A stretch of 64,000 bases of DNA from an uncultured Rhodospirillaceae bacterium. GTDB lineage: Bacteria > Pseudomonadota > Alphaproteobacteria > Reyranellales > Reyranellaceae. The translations under genes were made by a program, and so were the position numbers. How positions within the stretch are numbered: position 1 is the first letter of the stretch; every line of letters starts with the position of its first letter. The notes beneath the pieces were generated by a model, which was not told the DNA's origin, did not search any database, and was given only the letters and a program-made list of their open reading frames with translations. Shown piece by piece: positions 63,997 to 64,000 of this stretch. The DNA lies in the NCBI GenBank assembly GCA_945952105.1, contig CAMFGZ010000016.1, positions 1 through 64,000 on the forward strand, written 5' to 3'.

Positions 63997-64000
63997 GGAC

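Overview
The window is a high-G+C stretch from an alphaproteobacterium. The best support is the gene content: gatC-gatA, ruvX, pyrB-pyrX, plsY, dprA, topA, rnr, a DUF983 gene and rpmG, a set commonly kept close together in that class. The large number of solitary solute-binding proteins, glutathione transferases and oxidoreductases suggests a versatile soil or water heterotroph, perhaps Reyranella-like or another Rhodospirillales-type lineage. That placement is inference. No plasmid, phage, integrase, IS transposase or CRISPR array was seen.

Region 1 (1-13085) is accessory metabolism and stress functions. It holds a Baeyer-Villiger-type monooxygenase, a membrane-anchored SGNH hydrolase, a GMC dehydrogenase with a small partner, an acyl-CoA dehydrogenase, a wrecked short-chain dehydrogenase, an FKBP isomerase, tRNA-Ser(GCU), argE, a Dps ferritin, a DUF3574 lipoprotein, a glutathione transferase, a DUF2076 protein and a beta-lactamase-fold hydrolase. 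Region 2 (13160-20607) opens with a clear cobalamin riboswitch directly upstream of a stand-alone fatty acyl-AMP ligase. It continues with a second glutathione transferase, a VOC protein, a metallo-beta-lactamase-fold lactonase, and a translationally coupled glucose dehydrogenase/GH15 glucosidase pair.

Region 3 (20615-33658) holds the amidotransferase genes gatC-gatA and gatB in one orientation, separated by about 9.8 kb. Inside that gap lies a probable cell-surface glycan locus: a TPR/outer-membrane-barrel protein, a response-regulator-receiver/PIG-L deacetylase fusion, an ATP-grasp enzyme and a histidine phosphatase on the + strand, converging on a processive GT2 synthase and a 47-residue membrane protein on the - strand. 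The parts resemble the logic of PNAG (Pga) export systems but the genes differ. This locus is the best candidate here for an undescribed system.

Region 4 (33736-44512) contains a cNMP-domain Na+/H+ antiporter, ruvX, a four-gene module (2OG oxygenase, secreted amidohydrolase, YtkA-like protein, MauG-type dihaem protein), a PhyH dioxygenase, and two divergent citrate-synthase-family genes around a palindrome, one of them fused to a MerR-type DNA-binding domain. Region 5 (44587-60822) is the conserved backbone pyrB-pyrX-plsY-dprA-topA-rnr-DUF983-ctp-rpmG, interrupted by a transporter pair, followed by an aldehyde dehydrogenase. The right end carries an AraC-type regulator overlapping a mechanosensitive channel gene.
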